Positions 25,950-34,065 of a stretch of 64,000 bases of DNA are shown here, piece by piece. Under the pieces are notes generated by a model that was not told where the DNA came from, made no database searches, and worked only from the letters and a program-made list of their open reading frames with translations. Numbering within the stretch: the stretch's first letter is position 1; each line of letters begins with the position of its first letter. This stretch comes from JADJYF01 sp965278995 (GTDB lineage: Bacteria > Pseudomonadota > Gammaproteobacteria > Ga0077536): positions 2,108,001 to 2,172,000 of the forward strand of contig OZ257136.1 of NCBI GenBank assembly GCA_965278995.1. The letters are read 5' to 3'. A program made the position numbers and the translations under genes.

Positions 25950-27671
25950 TCAGACGTTATGTTGCAGCCACCAGCGGCGGACCGAGGCGTTGACTTCGGC
26001 GGCGTGGAAACGCGCGACTTTATTCGTCGGGCTGAGTGCTTCGTCGTAGAAGAAATCCGGCAGTTCGTCGTCCGCTTCGGTAAATCCGGCAACGCGATTG
26101 AACTCGGCTTCATAGCGCAGCGTGTTGCGACCGAGCTCGCGGAAGAACCCTGTTTCCAGTGTCGTGCCGAGCGCATCGTTGATGGCGCCGACAACCATCT
26201 CGATATTGGAATTCGTAACAGTCCGTCCAAACACACACAGACCGAGAGAATCCGCTGTCGCGCACAGAGTCTGCATCTCCATGCTGACATCGACCAGCTC
26301 GTCGACGTTCTTGCCGCTGCATTCGTACTTCGGCGCGTTGCCGGTGGTGTGATCGGCACCTTGCGCGGTAACCATCATGGAAATGCCGGTGACCTCGATG
26401 ACGCGCGGATCATATGCGCTGATACCCTGGCGCTTGATGACCGGGGTACGCCGCACTTTGTAATGCGCACCGACGACTGCGGTACCCTGCGCCCATAGCT
26501 TCCCCTGTTCAGTGCCGTGGCGGATCTCATCCAGCACCTTGAGCAGGAAAGGTACGTCACCGAAAGGTGCCAGGCCGGCGTCCAGCAGTACGCCCATCAT
26601 GGCACCGGTCTCGATGGTATCGATGCCAAGGTCGTTGGCATGCCAGTTCAGGCGCGCGAGGTCGTCGGGATCGGTCAATCCGCAGTTCGTGCCCATCAGT
26701 CCCAATGTCTCGTATTCAACCGGCGAGACGATTTCGTTACCGTCGGCATCGGCGTAGACATTGCTGCATTCGATCATGCAGCCCGGCATGCAGGCATGCG
26801 AGGTTGTGCCGCCGCGGGCCAGATTCTGTTCGCGAATGAAGTCGCCGCCCATCTTCATCACGCCCTGGCCAGGTTCAATCTGGCGCCCGGCGCTGAAGTT
26901 GTTGACCGGCAGTCCACCGACGTAATTGGTGTAGTCGGCCAGCATCGCCGTGCCGTAATTCTTCAAGGCAGTGATGGCGTCGTCGGCGCGCAGCTTCTGG
27001 CCGTAATCCTTGATGCCTTTGAGCAGCTTCTTGCGGTCGTGGAACGTCGGCATCCTGTCGAGATCGGCAACGATTGCCTTGACGCGCTTGCTGCCCATCA
27101 CGGCCCCGACGCCGCCGCGCGCGGCGAGGCGAGCTGGCCGCCGGTCGGTATCGCTCATGGAAATCCCCGAGAGCAGGCCACCGTATTCGCCGACTGGGCC
27201 GCAGATCGCGAGACTCACTTTATTACCGTACTGTTCGTGCAGCCGTGCGGCGCAGTCGAAATTGCCGAGACCGAGATACGGCGTGGCATCATCGAAGCGT
27301 ACGCCGCCGTCTTTCTGCAGATAGATGACCGTCCAGGTCGGGCTGGCCCCATGCAGGGTGAATCCGGCGAGATGCAATTGCCCCATGGCGAGCCCGAAAG
27401 AGCCGCCCGCGTTGGCTTCCTTGATGCCGCCGGTCAGTGGACTCTTACAGCCGACACTGGTTCGATTTGCGTTCGACCAGTTGCTGCCGGCGAAGGGTCC
27501 GGCCGAGAAGATCAGCGGATTGTCGGGGCCGAGCGGATCAACCGTACCGACCCCCATTTCGACCAGCGTCTTGGCAATGAAGTAGCGCCCGGCGCGGGCG
27601 ACCTGGTCGGGCGAAAACGTCTCTTCACGGACCTGCTGGTCGCCGAGCGTGATATGCAGATACTTGCGCAT
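25950..27671 (-). CDS. Tungsten-type aldehyde:ferredoxin oxidoreductase family protein
   Basis: A 573-residue protein of the AOR family, which binds a bis-pterin tungsten (or molybdenum) cofactor and one [4Fe-4S] cluster. Domain 1 shows GRYFIAKTLVEMGVGTVDP and SNANRTSVGCKSPLTGG. The cluster cysteines are Cys294, Cys298, Cys302 (CMPGCMIEC) and Cys479 (DSLGLC). The first pair is separated by three residues, not two as in Pyrococcus AOR. Family members oxidise aldehydes to acids with ferredoxin or serve as subunits of larger reductases. No partner ferredoxin gene is adjacent. Length is normal. A TATAAT with a 17-nt palindrome lies upstream. Confidence 0.9.
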   Translation of the reverse strand: MRKYLHITLGDQQVREETFSPDQVARAGRYFIAKTLVEMGVGTVDPLGPDNPLIFSAGPFAGSNWSNANRTSVGCKSPLTGGIKEANAGGSFGLAMGQLHLAGFTLHGASPTWTVIYLQKDGGVRFDDATPYLGLGNFDCAARLHEQYGNKVSLAICGPVGEYGGLLSGISMSDTDRRPARLAARGGVGAVMGSKRVKAIVADLDRMPTFHDRKKLLKGIKDYGQKLRADDAITALKNYGTAMLADYTNYVGGLPVNNFSAGRQIEPGQGVMKMGGDFIREQNLARGGTTSHACMPGCMIECSNVYADADGNEIVSPVEYETLGLMGTNCGLTDPDDLARLNWHANDLGIDTIETGAMMGVLLDAGLAPFGDVPFLLKVLDEIRHGTEQGKLWAQGTAVVGAHYKVRRTPVIKRQGISAYDPRVIEVTGISMMVTAQGADHTTGNAPKYECSGKNVDELVDVSMEMQTLCATADSLGLCVFGRTVTNSNIEMVVGAINDALGTTLETGFFRELGRNTLRYEAEFNRVAGFTEADDELPDFFYDEALSPTNKVARFHAAEVNASVRRWWLQHNV

Positions 27672-27707
27672 CGATCAGTCCTCGCGCCAAAGCGGCGCCT
27701 GCGTCCT

Positions 27708-27730
27708 ATTATAGTGGCGGCGGCCGCCAC
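27708..27730 (-). promoter_or_regulatory. Promoter -10 box with abutting 17-nt palindrome (AOR gene)
   Basis: On the minus strand a perfect TATAAT (27713-27708) lies 36 nt before the ATG of the oxidoreductase gene. Directly upstream is the perfect palindrome GTGGCGGC-G-GCCGCCAC (27714-27730), which fills the spacer where RNA polymerase must bind. No good -35 box is visible. This arrangement suggests an operator for a repressor or a spacer-binding activator; which one is unknown. Confidence 0.5.
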
Positions 27731-27784
27731 GATCGCCAGATGCCGGGGGTACAGAAACGTGATGCCGAGGGCGGTCGGCCTGGT

Positions 27785-28531
27785 TCACGGGTCTTCGTCC
27801 GGCACCTGCTTGTGCAACGCCAATGGCGACCGCGCTTTGTGTATGCGCAGATTCAGCAGCTCGACAGCAACCGAAAAGGCCATCGCAAAGTAGATGTACC
27901 CCTTGGGAATGTGGAAGTCCAGTCCCTCGCCGACCAACGCAACCCCGATCAACACCAGGAAACTGAGCGCCAGCATCTTGATGGTCGGGTGGGTGTCGAC
28001 AAAATCGCTGATCGATTTCGAGGCTACCATCATGACACCGACAGCAATGACGATTGCGACGACCATGACTTCGACATCGCTTGCAAGCCCGACTGCGGTG
28101 ATGACCGAATCAAGCGAGAACACGATATCGAGGATGGCAATCTGCACCAGCGTGCTCAGGAAACGCGCATGCCCGCCCGGATTCGTCGTTGACGCCGCAG
28201 TTTCCAGCGAGTGATGGATTTCGAGCGTCGATTTCGCAAGCAGGAACAGGCCACCGCCGATCAATATGAAATCGCGCCCCGACAGTTCAACGCCCAGGAG
28301 GGTCAACCAGGTCGCCTGCAGGCGCATGATCCAGGTCAGCAGCAGCAGTAACGCAATGCGCGTGCCCATGGCCAGTCCGAGGCCGATGATCCGTGCACGC
28401 TGGCGTTGCGCCTGCGGCAGACGCCCCACCAGAATCGAGATGAAGATGATGTTGTCGATGCCGAGAACTATCTCGAGCAGAGTCAAGGTCGCCAGCGCGA
28501 TCCACGCCTCGGGAGAGGCCAGCCAATCCAT
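27785..28531 (-). CDS. TerC-family integral membrane protein
   Basis: A 248-residue inner-membrane protein with about seven helices. The TerC signature TLLEIVLGIDNIIFISILVG contains acidic residues in helix 1, and a second copy-like segment LDIVFSLDSVITAVG appears in the second half; these Asp/Glu residues are thought to bind metal. TerC/Alx proteins are linked to tellurite resistance and Mn2+ export, including loading exported metalloproteins. It lies leftward, 113 nt before the AOR gene, whose promoter lies in between. Confidence 0.88.
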   Translation of the reverse strand: MDWLASPEAWIALATLTLLEIVLGIDNIIFISILVGRLPQAQRQRARIIGLGLAMGTRIALLLLLTWIMRLQATWLTLLGVELSGRDFILIGGGLFLLAKSTLEIHHSLETAASTTNPGGHARFLSTLVQIAILDIVFSLDSVITAVGLASDVEVMVVAIVIAVGVMMVASKSISDFVDTHPTIKMLALSFLVLIGVALVGEGLDFHIPKGYIYFAMAFSVAVELLNLRIHKARSPLALHKQVPDEDP

Positions 28532-28738
28532 ATCCGGAATTATCCTCGTTTCTGCGGCACCGTCAGTGCCTGGCGCAAATGCGCTGCTCAGTTCTCTCGA
28601 ATTACATAGTGCGCATCATAAGCGAAGGGTCGAGTCAGCGCAGGCGGGGTCGGTGGGTCTGTCATACACTGCTATCCAGAGCGCGCACGCGGATGTGAGA
28701 ATGGCCTGCCACAACGATTCCACGTACTCGAGCAACCT

Positions 28739-29584
28739 ATGACCCAAGCTGACCCTGAACCCACTGAACAGGCGACCTACTGGAACGAGGACGGTGGTCG
28801 CCGCTGGCTGGCCAATATGGATTCGCTCGAAACCATACTTGATGGGCTGGGGCGTCGGCTGCTCGAACGTGTCGGTGCCCGCCCCGGTGAGCGCGTGCTC
28901 GACATTGGTTGCGGCGGCGGCGTGACCAGTGCGGCACTCGCTGCGGCTGTGACGCCTGGCGGCCACGTGCTCGGTGTCGATATCTCGGCGCCGATACTAA
29001 CGGCGGCGCGTGAACGCCATGCCCATCTCGCCAACCTGCGCTTTGTGACCGCCGATGCCGGCAGCGATGACCTGCCCGAGGCGGCATTTGACATCGTGAC
29101 CTCACGCTTCGGCGTGATGTTCTTTCACGAGCCGCTCATTGCGTTCCGTCATATCCGACGCGCTGCAGCGCCGGGCGCACGCCTGGTCTTTTTGTGCTGG
29201 CGCCGTTACGACGAAAATCCGTGGATGAATATTGCCGCCAGCGCTGCATTCACGATTGTCCCCCCGCCGCCCAAACCGGCAGCGGATGCACCCGGGCCAT
29301 TCGCGCTTGCCGATGCCGACAAAGTCCAAAACCTGCTGATGCAAACCGGATTCGCCGATATCGCTATGACGCCAATAGACCTGCCGCTCAATCTCGGTTC
29401 GCTCGAAACGGCGGTTCAGCGCATGACCCAGTTCGGGCCAGCCGCCCAACCGCTGCGTGAGGCAACGCCTGAGCGCTACCAACAGGCGCTCGTGGCAATG
29501 CGTGCTGCGCTCGCTCCGCATGACACGCCAGCCGGCATTGTGCTGAACGGTGCGACTTGGCTGGTTGAAGCGCGCGCCAACTAA
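28739..29584 (+). CDS. Class I SAM-dependent methyltransferase
   Basis: A 281-residue Rossmann-fold methyltransferase. Motif I is RVLDIGCGGGVTSAAL (about residues 54-69), followed by VLGVDIS, the motif II region FVTADAGSDDLPEAAFDIVTS and the UbiE-like post-motif FGVMFFHEPLIAFRHIRRAA. It transfers a methyl group from S-adenosylmethionine to an unknown small molecule; the similarity is to UbiE/Methyltransf_11 type enzymes. It is divergent from terC with a 207-nt gap in which I see no gene. Confidence 0.85.
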   Translation: MTQADPEPTEQATYWNEDGGRRWLANMDSLETILDGLGRRLLERVGARPGERVLDIGCGGGVTSAALAAAVTPGGHVLGVDISAPILTAARERHAHLANLRFVTADAGSDDLPEAAFDIVTSRFGVMFFHEPLIAFRHIRRAAAPGARLVFLCWRRYDENPWMNIAASAAFTIVPPPPKPAADAPGPFALADADKVQNLLMQTGFADIAMTPIDLPLNLGSLETAVQRMTQFGPAAQPLREATPERYQQALVAMRAALAPHDTPAGIVLNGATWLVEARAN

Positions 29585-29922
29585 ACGCGCTTATCGACAG
29601 CGCTGACCGTTCCGCCACGAACCCGCAGGTCCGCCCATAATTAGGGCGATTTTTGTCTCTTTAACACAACTTCTGCGCTGTCGCAGTGCGAAAAGGGCGA
29701 GTAGTGCGCAATTTCACGCCTTCACTGAAATAATACTTTTAAATCGTAATTACAAGGTTATACTTTATCGAAGTTCTGCAAGCTGCTGATAGTTGATCGA
29801 TCGATACCTATCGCATCGACGCCACAAAATTCCGGGATAACGTGGCATTAACTGGAACAGCTTTTGCTTTTGATGCAGGACAGTCAATTTGAATTCCCTG
29901 TTTGGAAAGGAGATACGAGACA
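29585..29922. other. Non-coding AT-richer gap before the TorF-type porin gene
   Basis: This 338-nt gap has no credible gene. Its middle (about 29640-29860) is clearly more AT-rich than its surroundings, with TTTTAA and TATACT elements about 16 nt apart near 29735-29763 that could be a weak sigma-70 promoter for the porin gene. The match to -35 is poor, so no promoter is annotated. Confidence 0.4.
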
Positions 29923-30873
29923 ATGAAATCGATCCTCATGAGCGCAGCGGCGCTCGGCATACTCGGCGCCAGCGCCGCGGCTGTGGCCGAGGACGCCGCG
30001 CCGCCAGCTGGCCCGTTCGCAGCTGAAAACTTCTCCGGTAATGTCGCACTGACCAGCGACTACCGCTTTCGTGGTATCAGCCAGAGCGGCGGCGCCGCTA
30101 TCCAGGGCGGCATGGACTGGGGCTACAACGGCTTCTTCCTCGGCACCTGGGGCTCGAACACCGAATTCTCCGACGCCAATGTCGAAGTCGACATTTACGG
30201 TGGTTATTCGTGGAGCTGGATGAGCCTCGACCTGACGGCCACCGCGACGTACTACATGTACCCGGGCGAAAGCGCCAAGGAATCCGAGGGTCTTGACCCG
30301 CCGGGCTTCGATCCGGTCTTCGGACGGGTACCGTTCCCGGCCGCCCCGGCAGGGCAAACCCAGCCTTATGCCGGCGAACTGCCGAACATTGACGCCAACT
30401 TCTTCGAAATCGGTTTGGGTGTGGCACATACCTTCAGCAATGTGTCCTGGACACCGACCGTCGGCGTCGACTACAACTTCTCACCGGATTTCTTCGGTGA
30501 AGACGGCGATTCACACGCGATCCAGTTCTCCGCCGACCTGGCACTGCCGGGCGGTTTTGCGCCGCATTTCAACATCGGCTACCAGGACGTCTCTGGCGAT
30601 GAATATTCGGCCTACTTCGCGACGCCGGACGGCTACGACTGGTGGTGGTACAGCATCGGTCTGTCCTATGACCTGGTCGGCTTCACGCTGGATGTCTCCT
30701 ACCACTGGGTTGACCGCGGCAGCAAGTGCGCGGGCGCAAACCAGCCGGCCTGCGACTGGAACGGCGGTCTGGATACGTTCTACAACGACTACCCCTACCC
30801 GGCAGAAGGCAACGATTCCTATCGTGACCTGACCGACGACGCAGTGGTCTTCTCGATCTCGCGCTCATTCTGA
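29923..30873 (+). CDS. TorF-family putative porin
   Basis: A 316-residue exported protein with a Sec signal peptide (SAAALGILGASAAAVAE) and the TorF/TIGR02001-like opening NVALTSDYRFRGISQSG, followed by amphipathic beta-strands with aromatic girdles (YGGYSWSWMSLDLTATATYY) and a last strand ending in VVFSISRSF, a C-terminal Phe typical of outer-membrane barrels. AAAGGAGA lies about 11 nt before ATG 29923; a start at 29902 would precede this site. It is monocistronic, with a strong terminator 26 nt after the stop. The substrate is unknown; members often sit next to nitrogen-compound transporters, as here. Confidence 0.85.
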   Translation: MKSILMSAAALGILGASAAAVAEDAAPPAGPFAAENFSGNVALTSDYRFRGISQSGGAAIQGGMDWGYNGFFLGTWGSNTEFSDANVEVDIYGGYSWSWMSLDLTATATYYMYPGESAKESEGLDPPGFDPVFGRVPFPAAPAGQTQPYAGELPNIDANFFEIGLGVAHTFSNVSWTPTVGVDYNFSPDFFGEDGDSHAIQFSADLALPGGFAPHFNIGYQDVSGDEYSAYFATPDGYDWWWYSIGLSYDLVGFTLDVSYHWVDRGSKCAGANQPACDWNGGLDTFYNDYPYPAEGNDSYRDLTDDAVVFSISRSF

Positions 30874-30898
30874 GCAGCGCTTCGAGAAGTCGACAGGA

Positions 30899-30920
30899 CG
30901 GCCCCTGCGGGGGCCGTTTT
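30899..30920 (+). terminator. Intrinsic terminator of the TorF-type porin gene
   Basis: A perfect 7-bp stem, CGGCCCC / GGGGCCG, with a TGCG loop is followed by TTTT. It isolates the porin gene from the guanidine operon downstream. Confidence 0.85.
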
Positions 30921-30976
30921 CATTGGTGGCACCGCCGCTCGCTGTTTCCTCGCGCCGGCACCACTTGAGCGCGCGT

Positions 30977-30993
30977 TGCACCGAGTTGGCGCA
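30977..30993. promoter_or_regulatory. NtrC-like enhancer site upstream of the guanidine operon
   Basis: TGCACC-GAGTT-GGCGCA matches the NtrC dyad consensus TGCACC-N5-GGTGCA at 11 of 12 positions. Its centre lies about 120 bp upstream of the predicted sigma-54 start, a normal position for an NtrC enhancer. Confidence 0.6.
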
Positions 30994-31078
30994 GTCTCCC
31001 AGGCAAGTTAGCGCATGCTACGCAGGCGAAAGCCGAGGTATCAGCGCATCCCGGCAGACAACGCGCATTTTTCATTCC

Positions 31079-31095
31079 TTGGCACGTTAATCGCT
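31079..31095 (+). promoter_or_regulatory. Sigma-54 (-24/-12) promoter of the guanidine operon
   Basis: TTGGCACGTTAATCGCT contains a perfect TGGCACG -24 element and TCGCT (4/5 of TTGCW) at -12, with GG and GC exactly 12 nt apart. The predicted start is near 31106, giving a 217-nt leader that contains the guanidine-I riboswitch. Together with the upstream NtrC-like dyad it indicates nitrogen-limitation control. Confidence 0.75.
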
Positions 31096-31157
31096 ACAAG
31101 CTTCGCTGACAGGAGCACTTGAGACAGTGCGCCCAATGGCGCTGTCCTGGCGTGCGA

Positions 31158-31322
31158 CCGGTAACAGGTGGCTAGGGTTCCGATCCGCAGTGGATGTCTG
31201 GTCCGAGAGCTGCCGACCTCTCACGAGGTTACACGGCGGGACAAAAGCCCGGGAGGCCACTGGCGTTCGCCTCTTGAGTGTGTACTGACAACCCATACAG
31301 GCCACTTACCGGAGATCTCACC
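31158..31322 (+). promoter_or_regulatory. Guanidine-I (ykkC subtype 1) riboswitch and expression platform
   Basis: The aptamer has all the conserved ykkC blocks: CTAGGGTTCCG (31173-31183), CTGGTCCGAGAG (31198-31209) and ACACGGCGGGACAAAAGCCC with GGGAGG after it (31231-31255). P1 is GTGGC (31168-31172) with GCCAC (31256-31260); inner hairpins are ATCC/GGAT and ACCTC/GAGGT. This RNA class binds free guanidinium and switches genes on. A second GCCAC followed by TTACCGG (31301-31312) can pair instead with CCGGTAA and GTGGC (31158-31172), covering the first bases of the GGAG Shine-Dalgarno (31311-31314), so a translational on-switch is likely. Confidence 0.93.
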
Positions 31323-32402
31323 ATGCACTCATCTGCCGCCCGCCGTTCCTTCCTGCGCGCCGCCAGCGTTGTGCTGCTGGCCGGCGTCATGTCCTGCCCA
31401 GGCGCTGCGTTCGCCAAAGACAGCTTCCGGATTGCCTGGACCATCTATGTTGGCTGGATGCCATGGGACTATGCCAGCCAGTCCGGCATCATGAAGAAAT
31501 GGGCCGACAAATACGGCATCACTATCGACGTCGTGCAGATCAACGACTACGTCGAGTCAATCAATCAATACACGGCCGGCGGTTTCGATGGCTGTGTCAT
31601 GACCAACATGGATGCGCTGACGATACCGGCCGCTGGCGGCGTCGATTCGACGGCGCTGATCGTCGGCGACTTCTCCAACGGTAACGATGGCATCGTGTTG
31701 AAGGGCAAGCCGGCGCTGGCCGACATCAAGGGCCAGTCGGTCAATCTCGTCGAGCTCTCGGTCTCGCATTATCTTCTGGCGCGTGCGCTCGAGAGCATCG
31801 GCTCGTCCGAGCGCGACGTCACCGTGGTCAACACCTCAGATGCCGACATCGTGAGCGCGTTTGCAGCGCCGGACGTCACGGCGACGGTCACCTGGAATCC
31901 GCAGCTCGCCGAAGTTGCGGCAATGAAAGATGCGCACAAGGTATTCGATTCCAGCCAGATCCCCGGCGAAATCATCGATTTGCTGGTCGTCAACAGTGCC
32001 ACCTTGAAAGCGAATCCGGCTCTCGGTAAAGCGCTTGTCGGCGCCTGGTATGAAGTCATTGCCTTGATGCAGCAGGACAGCGACGCCGGTCGCGCGGCAC
32101 GGACAGCAATGGGTAAATCCTCCGGCAGCAATCTCGCCGGTTTCGACGCGCAGCTCGCGACTACGCGCATGTTCTACCAGCCGACTGAAGCCGTTAGCTT
32201 CGCGCGGAGCGCCGCGCTGCCAAAAACAATGAAAGCGGTTGCCGAATTCTCCTTCGCTCATGGACTGCTCGGCGAAGGCGCACCGGACGCCAACGTCGTC
32301 GGCATTGCGTTCCCCGACGGTACGCATTTCGGCGCTGACGGCAATATCAAATTGCGTTACGACGATTCCTACATGCAGATGGCGGCAGACGGCAAGCTGT
32401 AA
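31323..32402 (+). CDS. Guanidine (formerly 'urea carboxylase-associated') ABC transporter substrate-binding protein
   Basis: A 359-residue periplasmic binding protein of the NMT1/THI5-NitT/TauA class. The N-terminus has a twin-arginine-like RRSFLRAAS then a hydrophobic segment and cleavage near AAFA-KDSF. Typical core: IAWTIYVGWMPWDYASQSG, ADKYGITIDVVQINDYVES and ATVTWNPQLAEV. ATG 31323 is set by GGAG 8 nt upstream and lies just after the riboswitch. Databases usually call these 'putative urea ABC transporter'; the guanidine-I riboswitch and following genes make guanidine the likely ligand. Twenty-four nt separate it from the permease gene. Confidence 0.88.
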   Translation: MHSSAARRSFLRAASVVLLAGVMSCPGAAFAKDSFRIAWTIYVGWMPWDYASQSGIMKKWADKYGITIDVVQINDYVESINQYTAGGFDGCVMTNMDALTIPAAGGVDSTALIVGDFSNGNDGIVLKGKPALADIKGQSVNLVELSVSHYLLARALESIGSSERDVTVVNTSDADIVSAFAAPDVTATVTWNPQLAEVAAMKDAHKVFDSSQIPGEIIDLLVVNSATLKANPALGKALVGAWYEVIALMQQDSDAGRAARTAMGKSSGSNLAGFDAQLATTRMFYQPTEAVSFARSAALPKTMKAVAEFSFAHGLLGEGAPDANVVGIAFPDGTHFGADGNIKLRYDDSYMQMAADGKL

Positions 32403-32426
32403 ACCAGTCGACCGACAGCAACGCCC

Positions 32427-33257
32427 ATGAAACGCCTGCTCAATCTGCGGCTGTCGCGAGGACATGCGTGGATGCTCGGTGCACTGCCGTTCATGGTGGT
32501 TCTGCTGGTCTATGCGTTCAGTTCACAGGCCCGTCTGAGCCATAACGCGAACGATAAGATCCTGCCGTCTTTCAGCACTATCGGCTCGACCATGCTGCGG
32601 ATGGCGGCGGAACCAAACAAGCGCAACGGCGACATGCTGCTGTGGGCCGATACTGGCGCAAGTCTGCGGCGGCTCGCTCTCGGTGTCGGCATCGCAGCTG
32701 CCCTCGGTCTGGTCATCGGCGTCACCCTCGGCGCGCTGCCTGCCGTCGCGGCGAGCTTTTCACCGCTGGTCGCAAGTCTTGCCTTGATCCCACCGCTCGC
32801 GCTCCTGCCGATACTGTTCATCGTGTTCGGTCTTGGCGAAGTCGCCAAAGTCGTGTTGATCGTGTTCGGCATTGCGCCGTGCATTGCCCGCGATGTCGAA
32901 CAGCGTGCGCAGGAGCTGCCGCGTGAGCTCATCGTCAAGGCCCAGACGCTCGGCGCCTCGACCTGGCAGGTCATTTTGCGTGTCGTTCTGCCGCAGGTTC
33001 TGCCACGCCTGCTCGACGCTGTGCGACTCACGCTCGGCTCGGCTTGGCTGTTCCTCATCGCCGCTGAAGCGATCGCGGCGACCGAAGGTCTCGGTTATCG
33101 CATTTTTCTCGTTCGGCGTTACCTCGCGATGGACGTCATTCTGCCTTACGTCGCCTGGATCACCCTGCTCGCCTATGCCATGGATGCAGGCCTGCGGCTG
33201 CTCTCGCGGCGGGCGTTCCCGTGGTATCACGGACTGCCCGCGCGTCCAGCGACATGA
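32427..33257 (+). CDS. ABC transporter permease (guanidine uptake)
   Basis: A 276-residue inner-membrane permease of the SsuC/TauC/NitT class with about six helices and the BPD_transp_1 EAA loop AQTLGASTWQVILRVVLPQV (about residues 170-190). It pairs with the ATPase encoded next, whose ATG overlaps its stop (33254-33257), and the binding protein encoded upstream. As in many members there is a long periplasmic loop after helix 1. Substrate inferred from the operon. Confidence 0.88.
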   Translation: MKRLLNLRLSRGHAWMLGALPFMVVLLVYAFSSQARLSHNANDKILPSFSTIGSTMLRMAAEPNKRNGDMLLWADTGASLRRLALGVGIAAALGLVIGVTLGALPAVAASFSPLVASLALIPPLALLPILFIVFGLGEVAKVVLIVFGIAPCIARDVEQRAQELPRELIVKAQTLGASTWQVILRVVLPQVLPRLLDAVRLTLGSAWLFLIAAEAIAATEGLGYRIFLVRRYLAMDVILPYVAWITLLAYAMDAGLRLLSRRAFPWYHGLPARPAT

Positions 33258-34054
33258 GCGCACTCAGCATGCGCAATGTGTGGAAGCACTACGGTGAACA
33301 GGTCGTGCTCGAACAGCTCAATCTCGAGGTGTCGAGCGGCGATTTCCTGACTATCGTCGGTCCATCCGGCTGTGGCAAAACGACTTTCCTGCGCATGCTG
33401 CTCGGCGAAGAAGCGCCGAGTCGCGGCACCATCGAACTCGATGGCAGAGCGCTTGGCCTGGAACCGGATGCGACGCGAGGAATTGTCTTCCAGCGATACT
33501 CGGTGTTTCCGCATCTGACTGCGCTCGGCAATGTCATGCTGGGGCTAGAATTCGGCCACCACCGCCTGCTCGGTCGCAGTTTTGGTTCGACCCGCCGGCG
33601 TATTCGCACGCAGGCCGAAGCCATGTTGGCGCAGGTCGGGCTGCAGGCCGCGGCCGGGCGTTATCCGAGCGAACTTTCAGGCGGCATGCAGCAGCGCTTG
33701 GCGCTTGCGCAGTCGCTGGTGACGCGCCCGCGGGTGCTGCTGCTCGACGAACCTTTTGGCGCGCTGGATCCGGGCATCCGCGCCGATATGCACGGACTGG
33801 TCGGCACGCTGTGGCGCGAACACGGCTTGACCGTATTCATGATCACACACGACATCAAAGAGGCGTTCGCGCTGGGCACACGCTTGGTCGTCTTCGACAA
33901 AGTTCGCCACGATGCACAGGCCCCGCAAGCCTACGGTTCGCGCATTACTTACGATATTCCGCTCGCCCGACAGCTCAGTTCGCATTCGACGCCGGCCCCG
34001 ACCGACGCTGACGAGCTGCCTGGGTTCGAATCCACGGCAGCGGCCGTAGCCTGA
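33254..34054 (+). CDS. ABC transporter ATP-binding protein (guanidine uptake)
   Basis: A 266-residue SsuB/TauB-like ATPase. Walker A GPSGCGKTT (residues 35-43), Q-loop GIVFQRYSVFPHLTALGNV, signature ELSGGMQQRLALAQSL, Walker B VLLLDEPFGALDPGI and H-loop MITHDIKEAF are all intact. ATG 33254 overlaps the permease stop; an upstream in-frame start at 33221 would lie inside the permease gene. The C-terminal tail (about 40 residues) is longer than in TauB and is hydrophilic. Powers the importer with the two preceding products. Confidence 0.9.
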   Translation: MSALSMRNVWKHYGEQVVLEQLNLEVSSGDFLTIVGPSGCGKTTFLRMLLGEEAPSRGTIELDGRALGLEPDATRGIVFQRYSVFPHLTALGNVMLGLEFGHHRLLGRSFGSTRRRIRTQAEAMLAQVGLQAAAGRYPSELSGGMQQRLALAQSLVTRPRVLLLDEPFGALDPGIRADMHGLVGTLWREHGLTVFMITHDIKEAFALGTRLVVFDKVRHDAQAPQAYGSRITYDIPLARQLSSHSTPAPTDADELPGFESTAAAVA

Positions 34055-34065
34055 CCGCACAACCG

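Noticed and set aside
30927..30943. Possible sigma-54 site TGGCACCGCCGCTCGCT
   Set aside because: GG and GC are 13 nt apart instead of 12, a spacing that abolishes sigma-54 promoters; the site at 31079-31095 fits exactly.
31158..31322. Attenuator-type (transcription) control by the guanidine-I riboswitch
   Set aside because: No hairpin followed by a T-tract lies between the aptamer and the ATG; the sequence instead supports pairing with the Shine-Dalgarno.
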